NCBI RefSeq assembly: GCF_003065605.1 | Contig: NZ_CP026952.1 | Span: 496,001-560,000 of the forward strand | Length of the DNA stretch: 64,000 nt | Source of the DNA: Aeromicrobium chenweiae | GTDB taxonomy: Bacteria; Actinomycetota; Actinomycetes; Propionibacteriales; Nocardioidaceae | Direction: 5' to 3' | Shown here: in pieces, positions 42,338-51,935 of the stretch | Position numbering within the stretch: the stretch's first letter is position 1 | How the letters are laid out: each line of letters begins with the position of its first letter | Notes under the pieces: generated by a model | Told to the model about the DNA's origin: nothing | What the model saw: only the letters and a program-made list of their open reading frames with translations | The model's database searches: none | Translations under genes and position numbers: made by a program

Positions 42338-42832
42338 ATGCCGTTCGAGATCCCGTCAGACCTTCACCCCGACCTCATGCCCGTGGTGTGGCTGCTCGGC
42401 ACGTGGCACGGCAACGGGCAGGGCGACTACCCGACGATCGAGCCGTTCACGTACGAGCAGGAGCTCGTGTTCGCGCACGACACCCGCCCGTTCCTGCACT
42501 ACTTCAGCCGCACCTGGATCACCGACGCGGCGGGGGAGCGGGTGCGTCCCGGAGCCCTCGAGACCGGCTTCCTGCGTCCGGCCGGCGACAAGCAGCTCGA
42601 GCTGGTCCTCGCGCACCCGACCGGGTACGCCGAGGTCTGGTACGGCGAGGTCGACGGCCCGCGCATCACGATGGCGACCGATCTGGTCGCCCGCACCTCC
42701 ACGGCCAAGGAGTACACCGCCGGACAACGGATGTACGGCCTGGTCGAGGGCGACCTGATGTACGCCCAGGACATGGCCGCCGAGGGCCAGGAGATGCAGT
42801 CGCACCTGTGGGGACGGCTCAAGCGTGTCTGA
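42338..42832 (+). CDS. Nitrobindin-like heme-binding beta-barrel protein
   Basis: A 164-aa FABP-like ten-stranded barrel. The nitrobindin signature [13 protein letters not shown] (about 22-34) is present, with a FLHYFSRTW strand and a C-terminal [11 protein letters not shown] that contains the usual proximal His region. Homologues bind ferric heme, isomerise peroxynitrite and scavenge NO. It overlaps ygfZ by 8 nt. From memory Rv0813c occupies the same relative place near cysA2-sseC2. Confidence 0.9.
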   Translation: MPFEIPSDLHPDLMPVVWLLGTWHGNGQGDYPTIEPFTYEQELVFAHDTRPFLHYFSRTWITDAAGERVRPGALETGFLRPAGDKQLELVLAHPTGYAEVWYGEVDGPRITMATDLVARTSTAKEYTAGQRMYGLVEGDLMYAQDMAAEGQEMQSHLWGRLKRV

Positions 42833-43760
42833 CAGCCCGCTCCTCGCCCTGCCCGGCGCCGTGCCCGGAGACGCCCCCGACGGCGGCGTCGCGGCCCACT
42901 ACGGCGCGATCTCGGCCGAGCAGCGCCGCCTGACCCGCGGCGGCACGTTCGTCGACCTGTCGCACCGGGACGTCGTCACGATCAGCGGCCCCGATCGCCT
43001 CACCTGGCTCCACTCGCTGACCACGCAGTTCCTCGAGGGCCTGGCCCCCGGCATCCACACCGAGGTGCTCCTGCTGACGCCGCAGGGACGCATCGAGCAC
43101 GCGTTCTCCGGCGTGGACGACGGCGAGACCTTCTGGGCGCACACCGAGCCCGGCGCAGGCGCCGCGCTCGTGGAGTTCCTCGACCGGATGCGGTTCATGA
43201 TGCGGGTGGAGGTCGCCCTCGTCTCGGACGACTGGGCGGTCATCGGCCTGCCCGAGCTGGTGTGGCGGATCGTGCCCCGCGCATCGCTCGTCGACCTGCC
43301 CGCCGAGCTGGGGGACCCGGTCGGCATGTGGGCGTGGGAGGCGCTGCGCATCGAGGCCGGGCTGGTCCGGGTCGGTCTTGACACCGACGACCGGACGATC
43401 CCGAACGAGGCCGGCCTGCTCGGGCTCGCTGTGCACCTCGACAAGGGCTGCTACCGCGGCCAGGAGACGGTCGCCCGCGTCCACACGCTGGGCCGCCCGC
43501 CGCGCCGCCTGGTCCGGCTGCTGCTCGACGGCTCCGTCGACCACCTGCCGCCGCACGGCTCCGACGTCATGCTCGACGGCGTCCGGGTCGGCTTCGTCGG
43601 CACCGCCGCCCGCCACCACGAGCTCGGTCCGATCGCCCTGGCGATGATCAAGCGCAACGTCGACGTCGCCGCGACGCTCGAGGCCGACGGCGTGGCCGCC
43701 TCCCAGGAGGTCCTGGTGGACCCCGAGGCCGGTCTGCACGTCCGGCCGGTGCTGTCGTGA
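42825..43760 (+). CDS. ygfZ: YgfZ/GcvT-like folate-binding protein
   Basis: A 311-aa protein related to the glycine cleavage T protein. The hallmark KGCYRGQE (about 207-214), with its conserved Cys, is intact. ISGPDRLTWLHSLTTQ and LLTPQGRIEHAF in the N-terminal half match the family. YgfZ supports assembly of certain Fe-S enzymes such as MiaB. GTG at 42825 overlaps the nitrobindin gene, and the stop overlaps the phosphatase (GTGA). Confidence 0.9.
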   Translation: MSDSPLLALPGAVPGDAPDGGVAAHYGAISAEQRRLTRGGTFVDLSHRDVVTISGPDRLTWLHSLTTQFLEGLAPGIHTEVLLLTPQGRIEHAFSGVDDGETFWAHTEPGAGAALVEFLDRMRFMMRVEVALVSDDWAVIGLPELVWRIVPRASLVDLPAELGDPVGMWAWEALRIEAGLVRVGLDTDDRTIPNEAGLLGLAVHLDKGCYRGQETVARVHTLGRPPRRLVRLLLDGSVDHLPPHGSDVMLDGVRVGFVGTAARHHELGPIALAMIKRNVDVAATLEADGVAASQEVLVDPEAGLHVRPVLS

Positions 43761-44317
43761 GCAGCGGCGCGCCGCGCTTCGGGATCCTCGCCGTCTGCAC
43801 CGCCAACATCTGCCGCTCGCCCCTGATCGAGGTGCTGCTGCGCGCCCAGCTCGACAGCTCCCGGTTCGAGGTCGCGAGCGCCGGCGTGCAGGGCTGGGAC
43901 CGCAAGCCGATGGACTCGATGGCTGCGATGGAGCTCCAGCGCCTGGGTCACTCGGCGGAGGGGTTCCGGTCCCAGGCGATCAACTCGTACTTCGTGGACT
44001 CCTCGGACCTGATCCTGACCGCCACGCGTGCCCACCGCTCCGACGTGCTCGGCCTCAACCCGCAGGCGCTGCGCCGCAGCTTCACGCTGGTCGAGTTCGC
44101 GGCGCTGTCCAGCATCGTCTCGGCCGACAGTCCGGCAGAGCTGGTCGCCCAGGCCGCCCTCCGGCGCAGCCTGGCACCGGCCGAGGTGGACATCGGTGAC
44201 CCGTACCGTCGCGGCCCCGAGGTGCACCGCGCGACCGCCGACCAGATCGCCGAGGCCGTCGCGACGATCACCGCCCGGCTCAACGCGCTCGTCGGCGCGG
44301 AGGCCGTCCAGGGCTGA
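43757..44317 (+). CDS. Low-molecular-weight protein tyrosine phosphatase
   Basis: A 186-aa phosphatase. The P-loop CTANICR (C14-R20) followed by SP, and a DIGDPYRRG segment carrying the general-acid Asp, define the family. Such enzymes dephosphorylate BY-kinases of capsule/EPS loci. It is translated with ygfZ (4-nt overlap) and points toward BY-kinase copy 2, whose convergent gene ends 23 nt away. A kinase-phosphatase pair is likely. Confidence 0.88.
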   Translation: MSSGAPRFGILAVCTANICRSPLIEVLLRAQLDSSRFEVASAGVQGWDRKPMDSMAAMELQRLGHSAEGFRSQAINSYFVDSSDLILTATRAHRSDVLGLNPQALRRSFTLVEFAALSSIVSADSPAELVAQAALRRSLAPAEVDIGDPYRRGPEVHRATADQIAEAVATITARLNALVGAEAVQG

Positions 44318-44340
44318 TCCCGGCTCGTGGTGCCGCAGGC

Positions 44341-45711
44341 CTAGCCCTTGCGGGCGCCGCCTCGGCTGCGTGCAGGTGCGGTCGCGCGCTGGAAGTACTC
44401 CGGGCCGTAGCCGTACCCGTAGCCATAGCCGTGCCGGGAGAGCTCCTTGACCGGCGCCATGCTGAGCACCGTGCCGAGCAGCCGGGCGTTGACGGCGCGC
44501 AGACGTGCGGTCGCGGACCGCAGGTCCTCGCGGCCCGTCTCGCCGTGACGCACGACCAGGATCGCCCCGTCGGAGATGGAGGCGAGCAGCGACGCGTCGG
44601 TCACCGGCAGCAGCGGGGGAGCGTCGATCAGGACGACGTCGAACCGATCGCGCAACTCGGAGACGAGGGCCTTCATCGCGTCGGTCTGCAGGATCTCGGA
44701 CGGGTTGGGCGGCAGCGCGCCGCTCGTCAGGACCTCGAGCCCCGGTGTGCCGGCCGACTGGAGCGCGGTGTCGAGATCGACCCGGCCGACCAGGACCGTC
44801 GTGAGGCCGACGGTCTTCTCGATGCCGAGGTACTCGCTGACGCGGGGACGGCGCAGGTCTCCCTCGACCAGCGCGACCCGCGAGCCGGTCTGCGCGATCG
44901 CGATCGCCAGGTTCGTCGCGGTCGTGGACTTGCCCTCGCCCGGGACCGAGCTGGTGATCGTGATGACCGTGTGCTCACGGTCGATGTCGAGGAACTGCAG
45001 GTTGGTGCGCAGGATCCGGACGGCCTCGAACCGCGGGTGGTGGGTGCCCAGCGACGTGATGAGCGGGGTCTGGACGGCGGTCTTGTCGTAGGCGACGGCG
45101 CCCAGCACCGGTGCGCCGACGATGTCCTCGAGCTCGGCCGGCGTGCGCACGCTGCTGTCGGCGAGCGTGCGGGCCGCGGCGACCGCCAGGCCGAGGAGCA
45201 GGCCGATCAGGCCGCCGAGGAGCAGCCACGGGGCGCGCTGCGGGCTCGACGGGGCCGAGGGCACAGCGGCCGGCTCGACCACCGAGGCCTGCAAGCCGGA
45301 CTCCTGGTCGTCGAGCCAGGTCAGGAACGCCTCGGACGCGGTGCGCGAGAGAGCGGCCGCCTGCTCGCCGGTCCCGGCGGTGGCGGTCACGCGCAGGACG
45401 GAGGTGTCCCCGACGATCGCGGCGGACAGGTCGTCGTCCGTCGCGCCGACCGAGGCGAGATCGAGCTCCTTGGCGACATCGGCCGCGATCGTCCGCCCGC
45501 CGAGCACGTGGGCGTACGACTCGACCGTGCGCTCCGCGACCGCGGTCGTGCCGCGGTCGGCCGGCGGGGTGATGAGGACGTCGGCGTGGGACGTGTACCT
45601 CTCGGTGGCCGACGAGAGGCCGAACGCCGCCACGGCGAGGCCGAGGAGGGTCACGACCGCGACGGTGGGCCACCGTCGCAGCACTGCTCGCACGCCGAGG
45701 GTGTGCCTCAC
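44341..45711 (-). CDS. Wzz/BY-kinase polysaccharide co-polymerase, copy 2
   Basis: A 456-aa homologue of the protein at 35859-37265. TM1 (about 13-32), a Wzz domain, and TM2 (about 180-200) precede the kinase domain (VPGEGKSTT, LVEGDLRRPR, VVLIDAPP) and a Tyr tail HGYGYGYGYGPEYF. GTG at 45711 has a good RBS (AAAGGGGAT). It faces the LMW phosphatase gene. It is not adjacent to glycosyltransferases, so it may act on the 26-36 kb locus or on another polymer. Confidence 0.9.
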   Translation of the reverse strand: MRHTLGVRAVLRRWPTVAVVTLLGLAVAAFGLSSATERYTSHADVLITPPADRGTTAVAERTVESYAHVLGGRTIAADVAKELDLASVGATDDDLSAAIVGDTSVLRVTATAGTGEQAAALSRTASEAFLTWLDDQESGLQASVVEPAAVPSAPSSPQRAPWLLLGGLIGLLLGLAVAAARTLADSSVRTPAELEDIVGAPVLGAVAYDKTAVQTPLITSLGTHHPRFEAVRILRTNLQFLDIDREHTVITITSSVPGEGKSTTATNLAIAIAQTGSRVALVEGDLRRPRVSEYLGIEKTVGLTTVLVGRVDLDTALQSAGTPGLEVLTSGALPPNPSEILQTDAMKALVSELRDRFDVVLIDAPPLLPVTDASLLASISDGAILVVRHGETGREDLRSATARLRAVNARLLGTVLSMAPVKELSRHGYGYGYGYGPEYFQRATAPARSRGGARKG

Positions 45712-46001
45712 GTCAGATCCCCTTTCGCGTGCGACGTCCCGGCGCACAGCGCACAGGGTACGACATCGAGACGTGGTGTCCGCTCCGTGGACAAGGGGTG
45801 GGCGCACGCCCCGCGACGGGCCCTCACCGCCCGACTGAGTCCGATCACACGTCGCGTGGGTTTCACGTCCGCGGTGCTGGACCGATACCGTGGAGGTGAG
45901 CGCGTAGATTTTCCCGCGACCTGGGCATGCATTGGGGCTGTCGACTGGTCGGACGGGACTCGACCGATCCGGTCCCGCGCCGTCTACCCAGGAGATTTTG
46001 C
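45712..46001. other. Divergent intergenic region, 290 bp
   Basis: It lies between BY-kinase 2 and the DEAD-box helicase. It holds the AAAGGGGAT RBS for the kinase, a TACCGT candidate -10 near 45885 that would leave a long helicase 5' UTR, and an AT-richer patch near 45905 (GTAGATTTTC). I see no gene or strong hairpin. Confidence 0.4.
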
Positions 46002-47813
46002 ATGACTTCCGACCTTTCCGTCGACACACCGACCTTCGCCGACCTCGGCCTCGTCGACACCCTCGTCGAGCGGCTCAACGCCCTCGGCTACGAGACGCCC
46101 ACCCCGATCCAGGCGCGGGCGATCCCGACGCTGCTCGAGGGCAAGGACGTCGTCGGCCTCGCACAGACCGGCACGGGCAAGACGGCAGCGTTCGCGTTGC
46201 CGATCCTGCAGAAGATCGACCCGAAGAACACCAAGACCCAGGCCATCGTGCTGGCGCCGACCCGTGAGCTCGCGCTCCAGGTCTGCGAGGCCATCACCAC
46301 GTACGCGGTCAACCTGCCCGGCATCCGCGTGCTGCCCGTCTACGGCGGCCAGGGCTACGGCTTCCAGCTGCAGGGCCTGCAGCGGGGCGCCCACATCGTC
46401 GTCGGCACCCCCGGCCGCGTCATCGACCACCTCGAGCGCGGCAGCCTGGACCTGACGGCGCTGGAGTTCCTGGTGCTCGACGAGGCCGACGAGATGCTGA
46501 ACATGGGCTTCGCGGAGGACGTCGAGCGCATCCTCGCCGACACGCCTGAGTACAAGCAGGTCGCGCTGTTCTCGGCCACGATGCCGAAGATGATCCGCAG
46601 CCTGGCCAAGAAGTACCTGCACGACCCGGTCGACATCGCGACCCCCAAGGCCACCACGTCGACCGCGACGGTCCGCCAGCGCTGGATCCAGGTCTCGCAC
46701 CACCACAAGCTCGACGCCCTGACGCGCCTGCTCGAGGTCGAGACCGGCGACGGCATGATCGTGTTCGTCCGCACCAAGTCCGCCACCGAGGAGCTCGCCG
46801 AGAAGCTGCGGGCCCGGGGCTACTCGGCCGCCGCGCTCAACGGCGACCTGGTCCAGGCGCAGCGCGAGCGCACCGTCGCCCAGCTCAAGTCCGGGCAGAT
46901 CGACCTGATCATCGCGACCGACGTGGCAGCCCGTGGCCTCGACGTCGAGCGCATCACGCACGTCATCAACTACGACATCCCGCACGACACCGAGGCGTAC
47001 GTCCACCGCATCGGCCGCACCGGCCGGGCCGGCCGCACCGGCGAGGCGATCTTGTTCGTCACGCCCCGGGAGCGGCGCATGCTGTCGGCGATCGAGAAGG
47101 TCTCCGGGCGTCCCGTCGAGGAGATGTCCGTCCCGTCGGCCGAAGAGGTCAACGAGCGCCGCACCGGTCGTTTCGCCCAGGCCATCACCTCGAGCATGGG
47201 CTCGCCTCAGTTCCACGCGTTCCGCACGCTCGTCGAGGAGTACGCCAGCGAGAACGACGTCTCGATGACTGATGTCGCGGCTGCTCTTGCGGTGATGAGC
47301 CAGACGGACAAGGAGTTCTTCCTGCGTCCCGACCCGCCCAAGAAGGCGGCGCGCGAGCGCGACTTCGAGCCGCGCAAGAAGCCCGCGGGCTTCGACCGCA
47401 GCGACCGGCTCCCGGCCGAGGGCGCCGCGGTCTACCGCGTCGCGGTCGGCAAGCGTCACAAGATCGGCCCGTCCGCGATCGTGGGCGCCCTGGCGAACGA
47501 GGGCAGCCTCAAGCGCTCGGACTTCGGCAAGATCACGATCGGCCAGGATCACACCCTGGTCGAGCTGCCCGCCGACCTGCCCGACGCGGTCTTCGAGGCG
47601 CTCGCGAACACCCGCATCTCGGGCAAGCTGATCGACCTGCAGCCCGACAGCGGCCCGCCGATCCGCCGGACCCGCGAGGACCGCAAGGGCAACCCGCACC
47701 CGAAGAAGTCGCACGAGAACCGTCCCTACCCCTCGAAGGCGCCGGACAAGGGCTCGTACGAGTCGAAGGGGTCCTCGAGCGGCAAGCCTGCGCGGAAGCC
47801 CCGGCACAAGTGA
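46002..47813 (+). CDS. DEAD-box ATP-dependent RNA helicase (DeaD/CsdA type)
   Basis: A 603-aa helicase. The Q motif PTPIQ, motif I AQTGTGKT, Ia PTRELALQ, II DEAD, III SAT, V TDVAARGLD and VI HRIGRTGRAG are intact in residues 10-370. A linker and a DbpA-type RNA-binding domain (VYRVAVGKRHKIGPSAIVGAL, about 475-555) follow, then a Lys/Arg/Ser-rich tail. It probably remodels mRNA or ribosome precursors, possibly under cold stress. The ATG at 46002 has an AGGAG RBS; a long 5' UTR is likely. Confidence 0.93.
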   Translation: MTSDLSVDTPTFADLGLVDTLVERLNALGYETPTPIQARAIPTLLEGKDVVGLAQTGTGKTAAFALPILQKIDPKNTKTQAIVLAPTRELALQVCEAITTYAVNLPGIRVLPVYGGQGYGFQLQGLQRGAHIVVGTPGRVIDHLERGSLDLTALEFLVLDEADEMLNMGFAEDVERILADTPEYKQVALFSATMPKMIRSLAKKYLHDPVDIATPKATTSTATVRQRWIQVSHHHKLDALTRLLEVETGDGMIVFVRTKSATEELAEKLRARGYSAAALNGDLVQAQRERTVAQLKSGQIDLIIATDVAARGLDVERITHVINYDIPHDTEAYVHRIGRTGRAGRTGEAILFVTPRERRMLSAIEKVSGRPVEEMSVPSAEEVNERRTGRFAQAITSSMGSPQFHAFRTLVEEYASENDVSMTDVAAALAVMSQTDKEFFLRPDPPKKAARERDFEPRKKPAGFDRSDRLPAEGAAVYRVAVGKRHKIGPSAIVGALANEGSLKRSDFGKITIGQDHTLVELPADLPDAVFEALANTRISGKLIDLQPDSGPPIRRTREDRKGNPHPKKSHENRPYPSKAPDKGSYESKGSSSGKPARKPRHK

Positions 47814-47824
47814 CAGCGGGCCAC

Positions 47825-47830
47825 TAGACT
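47825..47830 (+). promoter_or_regulatory. -10 upstream of manA
   Basis: TAGACT, about 41 nt before the manA ATG. Confidence 0.4.
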
Positions 47831-47871
47831 GGCGGGGCCCCTCCGACCCCTTCCCCTGACAAGGTCACCCC

Positions 47872-49140
47872 ATGTACCTGCTGGACAACGCCTCGCGGCG
47901 CTACGACTGGGGCTCCTCGTCCGACATCCCCCAGTTCCTGGGGCAGTCCGCGGACGGGTCGCCGCTGGCGGAGATCTGGATGGGCACCCACCCGCTCGGG
48001 CCGTCGACGCTGGCCACGGCGGACCGGGTCCCGCTGGCCGACGTGGCCGGTGAGCTGCCGTTCCTGTTCAAGATCCTGGCGGCGGACCGGCCCCTGTCCT
48101 TGCAGGTGCACCCGAGCCAGACGATGGCGCAGGCCGGCTTCGCGGCGGAGGAGGCTGCGGGCGTCCCCCTGGACGCACCCGAGCGCACCTACCGCGATCC
48201 GCACCACAAGCCCGAGATGGCGTACGCGCTGACGACCTTCGACACCCTGGTCGGGTTCCGGCCGACCGCCGAGATCCTCCGCGTCCTGCACGGCATCGAC
48301 ACCCCGCTCGCCCGCAGCCTCGGCGAGGGCCTGCGCGCCGTGCCCGGGTTCCGCGGGATCATCCGGCTCGTGGAGCGCCTGCTGACCGAGGACATCGGTC
48401 CCGACGAGATCACCGCCGTCGTGGAGGCGTGCCGCGAGCTGGTCGAGGCCGGCATCGACGTCAAGCGGGCCTACGTGACCGCCGTCGAGATCGCCGAGCA
48501 CTATCCCGACGACGTCGGGGTCATCATCTCCCTCACGCTGAACCGGCTGACGTTGCAGCCCGGTGAGGCCGCGTTCCTCGGCGCCGGCATCATCCACGCC
48601 CACCTCAAGGGGATGTGCCTGGAGATCATGGCGGCGTCCGACAACGTGCTGCGGGCGGGCCTGACCAGTAAGCCGCTCAACCCGTCCGGCCTCGTCCAGT
48701 GCCTCGAGCGCGGCATGTCGCGACTGGCCCGGGTCACGCCGGAGCCGTTCGGGTTCTCGACCGACGTCTTCAACCCGGACGTGCGCGAGTTCGCGCTCGC
48801 CGTCACGCAGTCGTCGAAGGCCGAGCCCGAGGGAGTCCTGCTGCCGCCCGCCCCGCACCGCATCGTGGTGTGCACCGGCGGCGAGGTCGAGCTCGTCAAC
48901 GCCGCCGGGGACCACCTCAAGCTCGCCCGCGGTGACTCGATGTACGCCGGCCCGGACGACGGGGACGTCCGCGTGCTCGGCACCGGCGAGGTCGCCCAGG
49001 CGTACACCCCGAGCCCGGACGCGCCGACCGCCGAGCTCGTCGACCTGGTGCTGCCGTTCGGCGAGCGCCGGGTCCGTCGGGGGCGCCGCATGGACAACGG
49101 CGACCAGCGCGAGCAGGACGGCACCCCGCCGCAGGCCTAG
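47872..49140 (+). CDS. manA: Mannose-6-phosphate isomerase, class I
   Basis: A 422-aa zinc enzyme interconverting fructose-6-P and mannose-6-P. The zinc site motifs LQVHPS, DPHHKPEM and GAGIIHAHLKG are present, and RAGLTSK is typical of the C-terminal half. It supplies mannose-6-P for GDP-mannose, used by the surface polysaccharide and by mannosyl lipids. It is convergent with manC: the TAG stop is inside a CTAG that also provides the manC stop. Confidence 0.93.
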   Translation: MYLLDNASRRYDWGSSSDIPQFLGQSADGSPLAEIWMGTHPLGPSTLATADRVPLADVAGELPFLFKILAADRPLSLQVHPSQTMAQAGFAAEEAAGVPLDAPERTYRDPHHKPEMAYALTTFDTLVGFRPTAEILRVLHGIDTPLARSLGEGLRAVPGFRGIIRLVERLLTEDIGPDEITAVVEACRELVEAGIDVKRAYVTAVEIAEHYPDDVGVIISLTLNRLTLQPGEAAFLGAGIIHAHLKGMCLEIMAASDNVLRAGLTSKPLNPSGLVQCLERGMSRLARVTPEPFGFSTDVFNPDVREFALAVTQSSKAEPEGVLLPPAPHRIVVCTGGEVELVNAAGDHLKLARGDSMYAGPDDGDVRVLGTGEVAQAYTPSPDAPTAELVDLVLPFGERRVRRGRRMDNGDQREQDGTPPQA

Positions 49141-50219
49141 ACCAGGTCGGTGCGGCCGCGTGCCTTGAGCTCGGCGACGACGTCCTTGACCCGCTGGGCG
49201 TGGGCCCGGGTCGTCACCAGCAGGGCGTCCGCAGTGCGCACGACGACCACGTCGTCGAGGCCGACGACCGCGATCGTGGTGCCGTCCGACGCGAGGGCGA
49301 GGCCGCTCCCGTCGATCCAGACGGTGTCCGGCGAGGACGCGGCGCCCACGTCCTGCAGGGCCGCGAAGTCACCCACGTCGTCCCAGCTGAACGTGCCCGG
49401 CACGACCGCCATGCCGCCCTCGAGGGAGACCGGCTCGGCGACTGCGTGGTCGATCGCGATCTTGGTCAGGCTCGGCCAGGTGGCCGCCAGGACGTCCTGT
49501 CGACGGTCGCCGCCCCAGGCCGCTGCGATGGCGACGAGCCCTTGGTGCAGCCCCGGCTGCAGCCGGGCGAGGTGATCGAGCAGCACGTCGGTGCGGGTCA
49601 CGAACATGCCGCCGTTCCAGCTGTGCCGGCCGCCCGTGACGTACGCTGCCGCGGTCTCGGCGTCCGGCTTCTCGACGAATGCGGTGACGGCCCGCGCCGA
49701 CGGCGCCCCCGCGACGTCGAGGCCGGCGCCGGACTCGATGTAGCCGAACGCGGTCGACGGCCCGGCCGGGGTGATGCCGATCGTGGTGACCAGGCCGGTG
49801 CGGGCGACCGCGACGGCCTGCGTGATCGCGGTCGCGAAGGCCTGCTGGTCCTCGATGACGTGATCGGCGGCGAACGAGCCGATGACGGCGTCGGGGTCCG
49901 TCGCCCCGATGACCGCGGCCGCCAGGCCGATCGCCGGCATGGAGTCGCGCGGGGAGGGCTCCACCATCAGGCCGGTCAGCTCCGGGAGCTGGGCACGGAT
50001 CGCGTCCGCGTGCGCGACGCCGGTGACGACGTGGATGCGCTCGGCCGGGATCAGCTCGCGCAGCCGGTCCCACGTGTGCTGCAGCAGCGATCGTCCGGAG
50101 CCGTCGAGGTCGAGCAGGAACTTGGGGTGCGACGCCCGGGACAGGGGCCACAACCGGGTGCCCGCGCCTCCGGCGGGGATCACGGCGTGGAACGTCTCGA
50201 GGCTCTCGGGCGAGGTCAT
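49137..50219 (-). CDS. manC: Mannose-1-phosphate guanylyltransferase
   Basis: A 360-aa nucleotidyltransferase forming GDP-mannose from GTP and mannose-1-P. The pyrophosphorylase signature PAGGAGTRLWPLSR (15-28), a PKFLLDL segment, the FVEKPD sugar-phosphate site near 183 and TFSWDDVGDF near 285 are clear. The length fits the single-domain bacterial enzyme without a fused isomerase, and manA is encoded separately and convergently. No phosphomannomutase is in the window. Confidence 0.92.
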   Translation of the reverse strand: MTSPESLETFHAVIPAGGAGTRLWPLSRASHPKFLLDLDGSGRSLLQHTWDRLRELIPAERIHVVTGVAHADAIRAQLPELTGLMVEPSPRDSMPAIGLAAAVIGATDPDAVIGSFAADHVIEDQQAFATAITQAVAVARTGLVTTIGITPAGPSTAFGYIESGAGLDVAGAPSARAVTAFVEKPDAETAAAYVTGGRHSWNGGMFVTRTDVLLDHLARLQPGLHQGLVAIAAAWGGDRRQDVLAATWPSLTKIAIDHAVAEPVSLEGGMAVVPGTFSWDDVGDFAALQDVGAASSPDTVWIDGSGLALASDGTTIAVVGLDDVVVVRTADALLVTTRAHAQRVKDVVAELKARGRTDLV

Positions 50220-50241
50220 GGTGTCCTTCTGGTCGGTGGCG

Positions 50242-51762
50242 TCACGGGGTGAGCTCCCCGACGGTGGTCGTCGGGGTCGGGTCGCCGAGGGACGCCTTGG
50301 CGGCGTCGAGCGCGACGACGGCGCTGAGCAGGTTGTGGTCGGAGGTGACCGGCTTGGCGTAGCTGTTGCCGTCGAGCCGGACCAGCTGCGCCCACGACTC
50401 GACGTCGAAGTCCCGGGAGACCCAGATGTGGTCGACGTGGGCGCCCGCCATCAGGACCGTCGGGGCGAACGAGTGGCTCGTGCTGATCCGGCCGTTCGTG
50501 ACGTCCTTGGTCTGCAGGAACGAGTTGGCGAACCCGGCCGCTCGCATCTTGACCCCGGGGGCGTCCGCGGAGCGGTGCGTGCCGGAGTTGAAGTCGCCGG
50601 CGTAGACCATGGGGGTTCCGGTGTCGTTGATCCGGGCCATCTCGGCGAGCATCACGTCCATCTCGCGCGAACGCTTCGCATTGGCGTCGCCGCTCTTGCC
50701 GTTCTCGAGGTGGACGTCGACGAAGTAGAAGGTGCGCTTGGTGTCCTTGGTCTCGAACTTGGCCCAGGTGGTGTCGCGCCCGTCGCCAATGGGGAAGCTG
50801 CCGCCGCTGATCTGCCGGAACAGCGCCGGCCGGTAGAAGATGTAGCGGGCCCTGGCCCCGCCCTCCGCGCGGACGAATCCCTGGGAGCCGCCGCTGAAGA
50901 TCGCGTTCGTGGTCGCGCCGACCCGCTCCCCGCCGGCCTCCTGCAGCCCGAACATGTCGATCCGGTTGGCGTTGATGAACGAGGCCATGATGCGGGCGCG
51001 GCTGTCGTAGTCCGCGCACTTCTCGGAGCAGACGTTCCACGTCCCCACGCGGAACGACGACTCGCGCACCCCGGTCGTGAACCTGACCGGCTTGGTGAAG
51101 CCGCCGAGCTGGTCGCCGTTGACCGCCCGCACCTTGATCCAGTAGTCGGTGTCGGGGCGCAGCCCGCTCGTGATGAACGTCCGGACGGTGCCGAGCGTCC
51201 GTACGGTCGTGGCCTTCTTGGAGAAACGCTTGTCACGCGCGATCGCGACGTCGAACTGGCGGGCGTTGGCGGCCTTGCGCCAGGTCACCTTGACCCCGCC
51301 GGGGGTGACGGTGCGGACCTTCAGACGACGGACGTCACCCGGCTTGAGCCGGAACCGCGCGGTGCGCGAGGACCTGATCTTGCCGTCCTTGATCGCGTCG
51401 ACCCGGTAGTACTGGTCCACGCCGGGGGTCGTCGCCCTGACGTCCGACAGCGTGACCGTCGTGGTGCGGGTGCCCGGCCTCGCCTTGACCCTGGCGACCA
51501 CGGCCCGCGTGAGCGCCCGGTCGGGGCCCACCTTGACGACGTACTCCTCGGCGTTGTCCGAGCCGCGCCAGTCGAGCACGACGCTGGTCGGTGTCAGGGG
51601 CCTGGCCGACAAGCCGGTCGGCGCCTCGAGCTTCTGCTTCGCAGCCTTCTGCTCCTCCGCCTGCGTCATGGAGAGCCCGATCCCGAGCGCCCCGACCACC
51701 AGCACGCACAGCGCCACGATCAGCAGCCGCCGCAGGTCACGCCTGCGGCGCCGTCCGGCCAC
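50242..51762 (-). CDS. Secreted/membrane-anchored EEP-family protein with FN3 domains, copy 1
   Basis: A 506-aa protein with an N-terminal TM/signal helix (about 12-31), two fibronectin type III domains (about 45-140 and 142-232) and an endonuclease/exonuclease/phosphatase domain (about 235-495). Catalytic motifs are GTWNVCSEKC, GLQEAGG, VYAGDFNSG, DHIWVS and SDHNLLS. It could cleave extracellular DNA/RNA or phosphodiesters. GTG at 51762 is the first start in the frame. It lies downstream of copy 2, in the same direction, and 22 bp upstream of manC. Confidence 0.82.
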   Translation of the reverse strand: MAGRRRRRDLRRLLIVALCVLVVGALGIGLSMTQAEEQKAAKQKLEAPTGLSARPLTPTSVVLDWRGSDNAEEYVVKVGPDRALTRAVVARVKARPGTRTTTVTLSDVRATTPGVDQYYRVDAIKDGKIRSSRTARFRLKPGDVRRLKVRTVTPGGVKVTWRKAANARQFDVAIARDKRFSKKATTVRTLGTVRTFITSGLRPDTDYWIKVRAVNGDQLGGFTKPVRFTTGVRESSFRVGTWNVCSEKCADYDSRARIMASFINANRIDMFGLQEAGGERVGATTNAIFSGGSQGFVRAEGGARARYIFYRPALFRQISGGSFPIGDGRDTTWAKFETKDTKRTFYFVDVHLENGKSGDANAKRSREMDVMLAEMARINDTGTPMVYAGDFNSGTHRSADAPGVKMRAAGFANSFLQTKDVTNGRISTSHSFAPTVLMAGAHVDHIWVSRDFDVESWAQLVRLDGNSYAKPVTSDHNLLSAVVALDAAKASLGDPTPTTTVGELTP

Positions 51763-51935
51763 GCGTTGGGGCGCGGGTCGTCCGGACAGCTCGGCGCGGC
51801 GGCGCGGCGGACCGATCTTTCTTCGAGTGACGACGGGAGTGCTCCAGAGGCGTACGGACAGGGTGGCTGAATACTACGACGCGCCGAGCCGATGGTCCTG
51901 TCGGAGCGCAGCGCCTGCTCGGGACGCCGCAGGGA

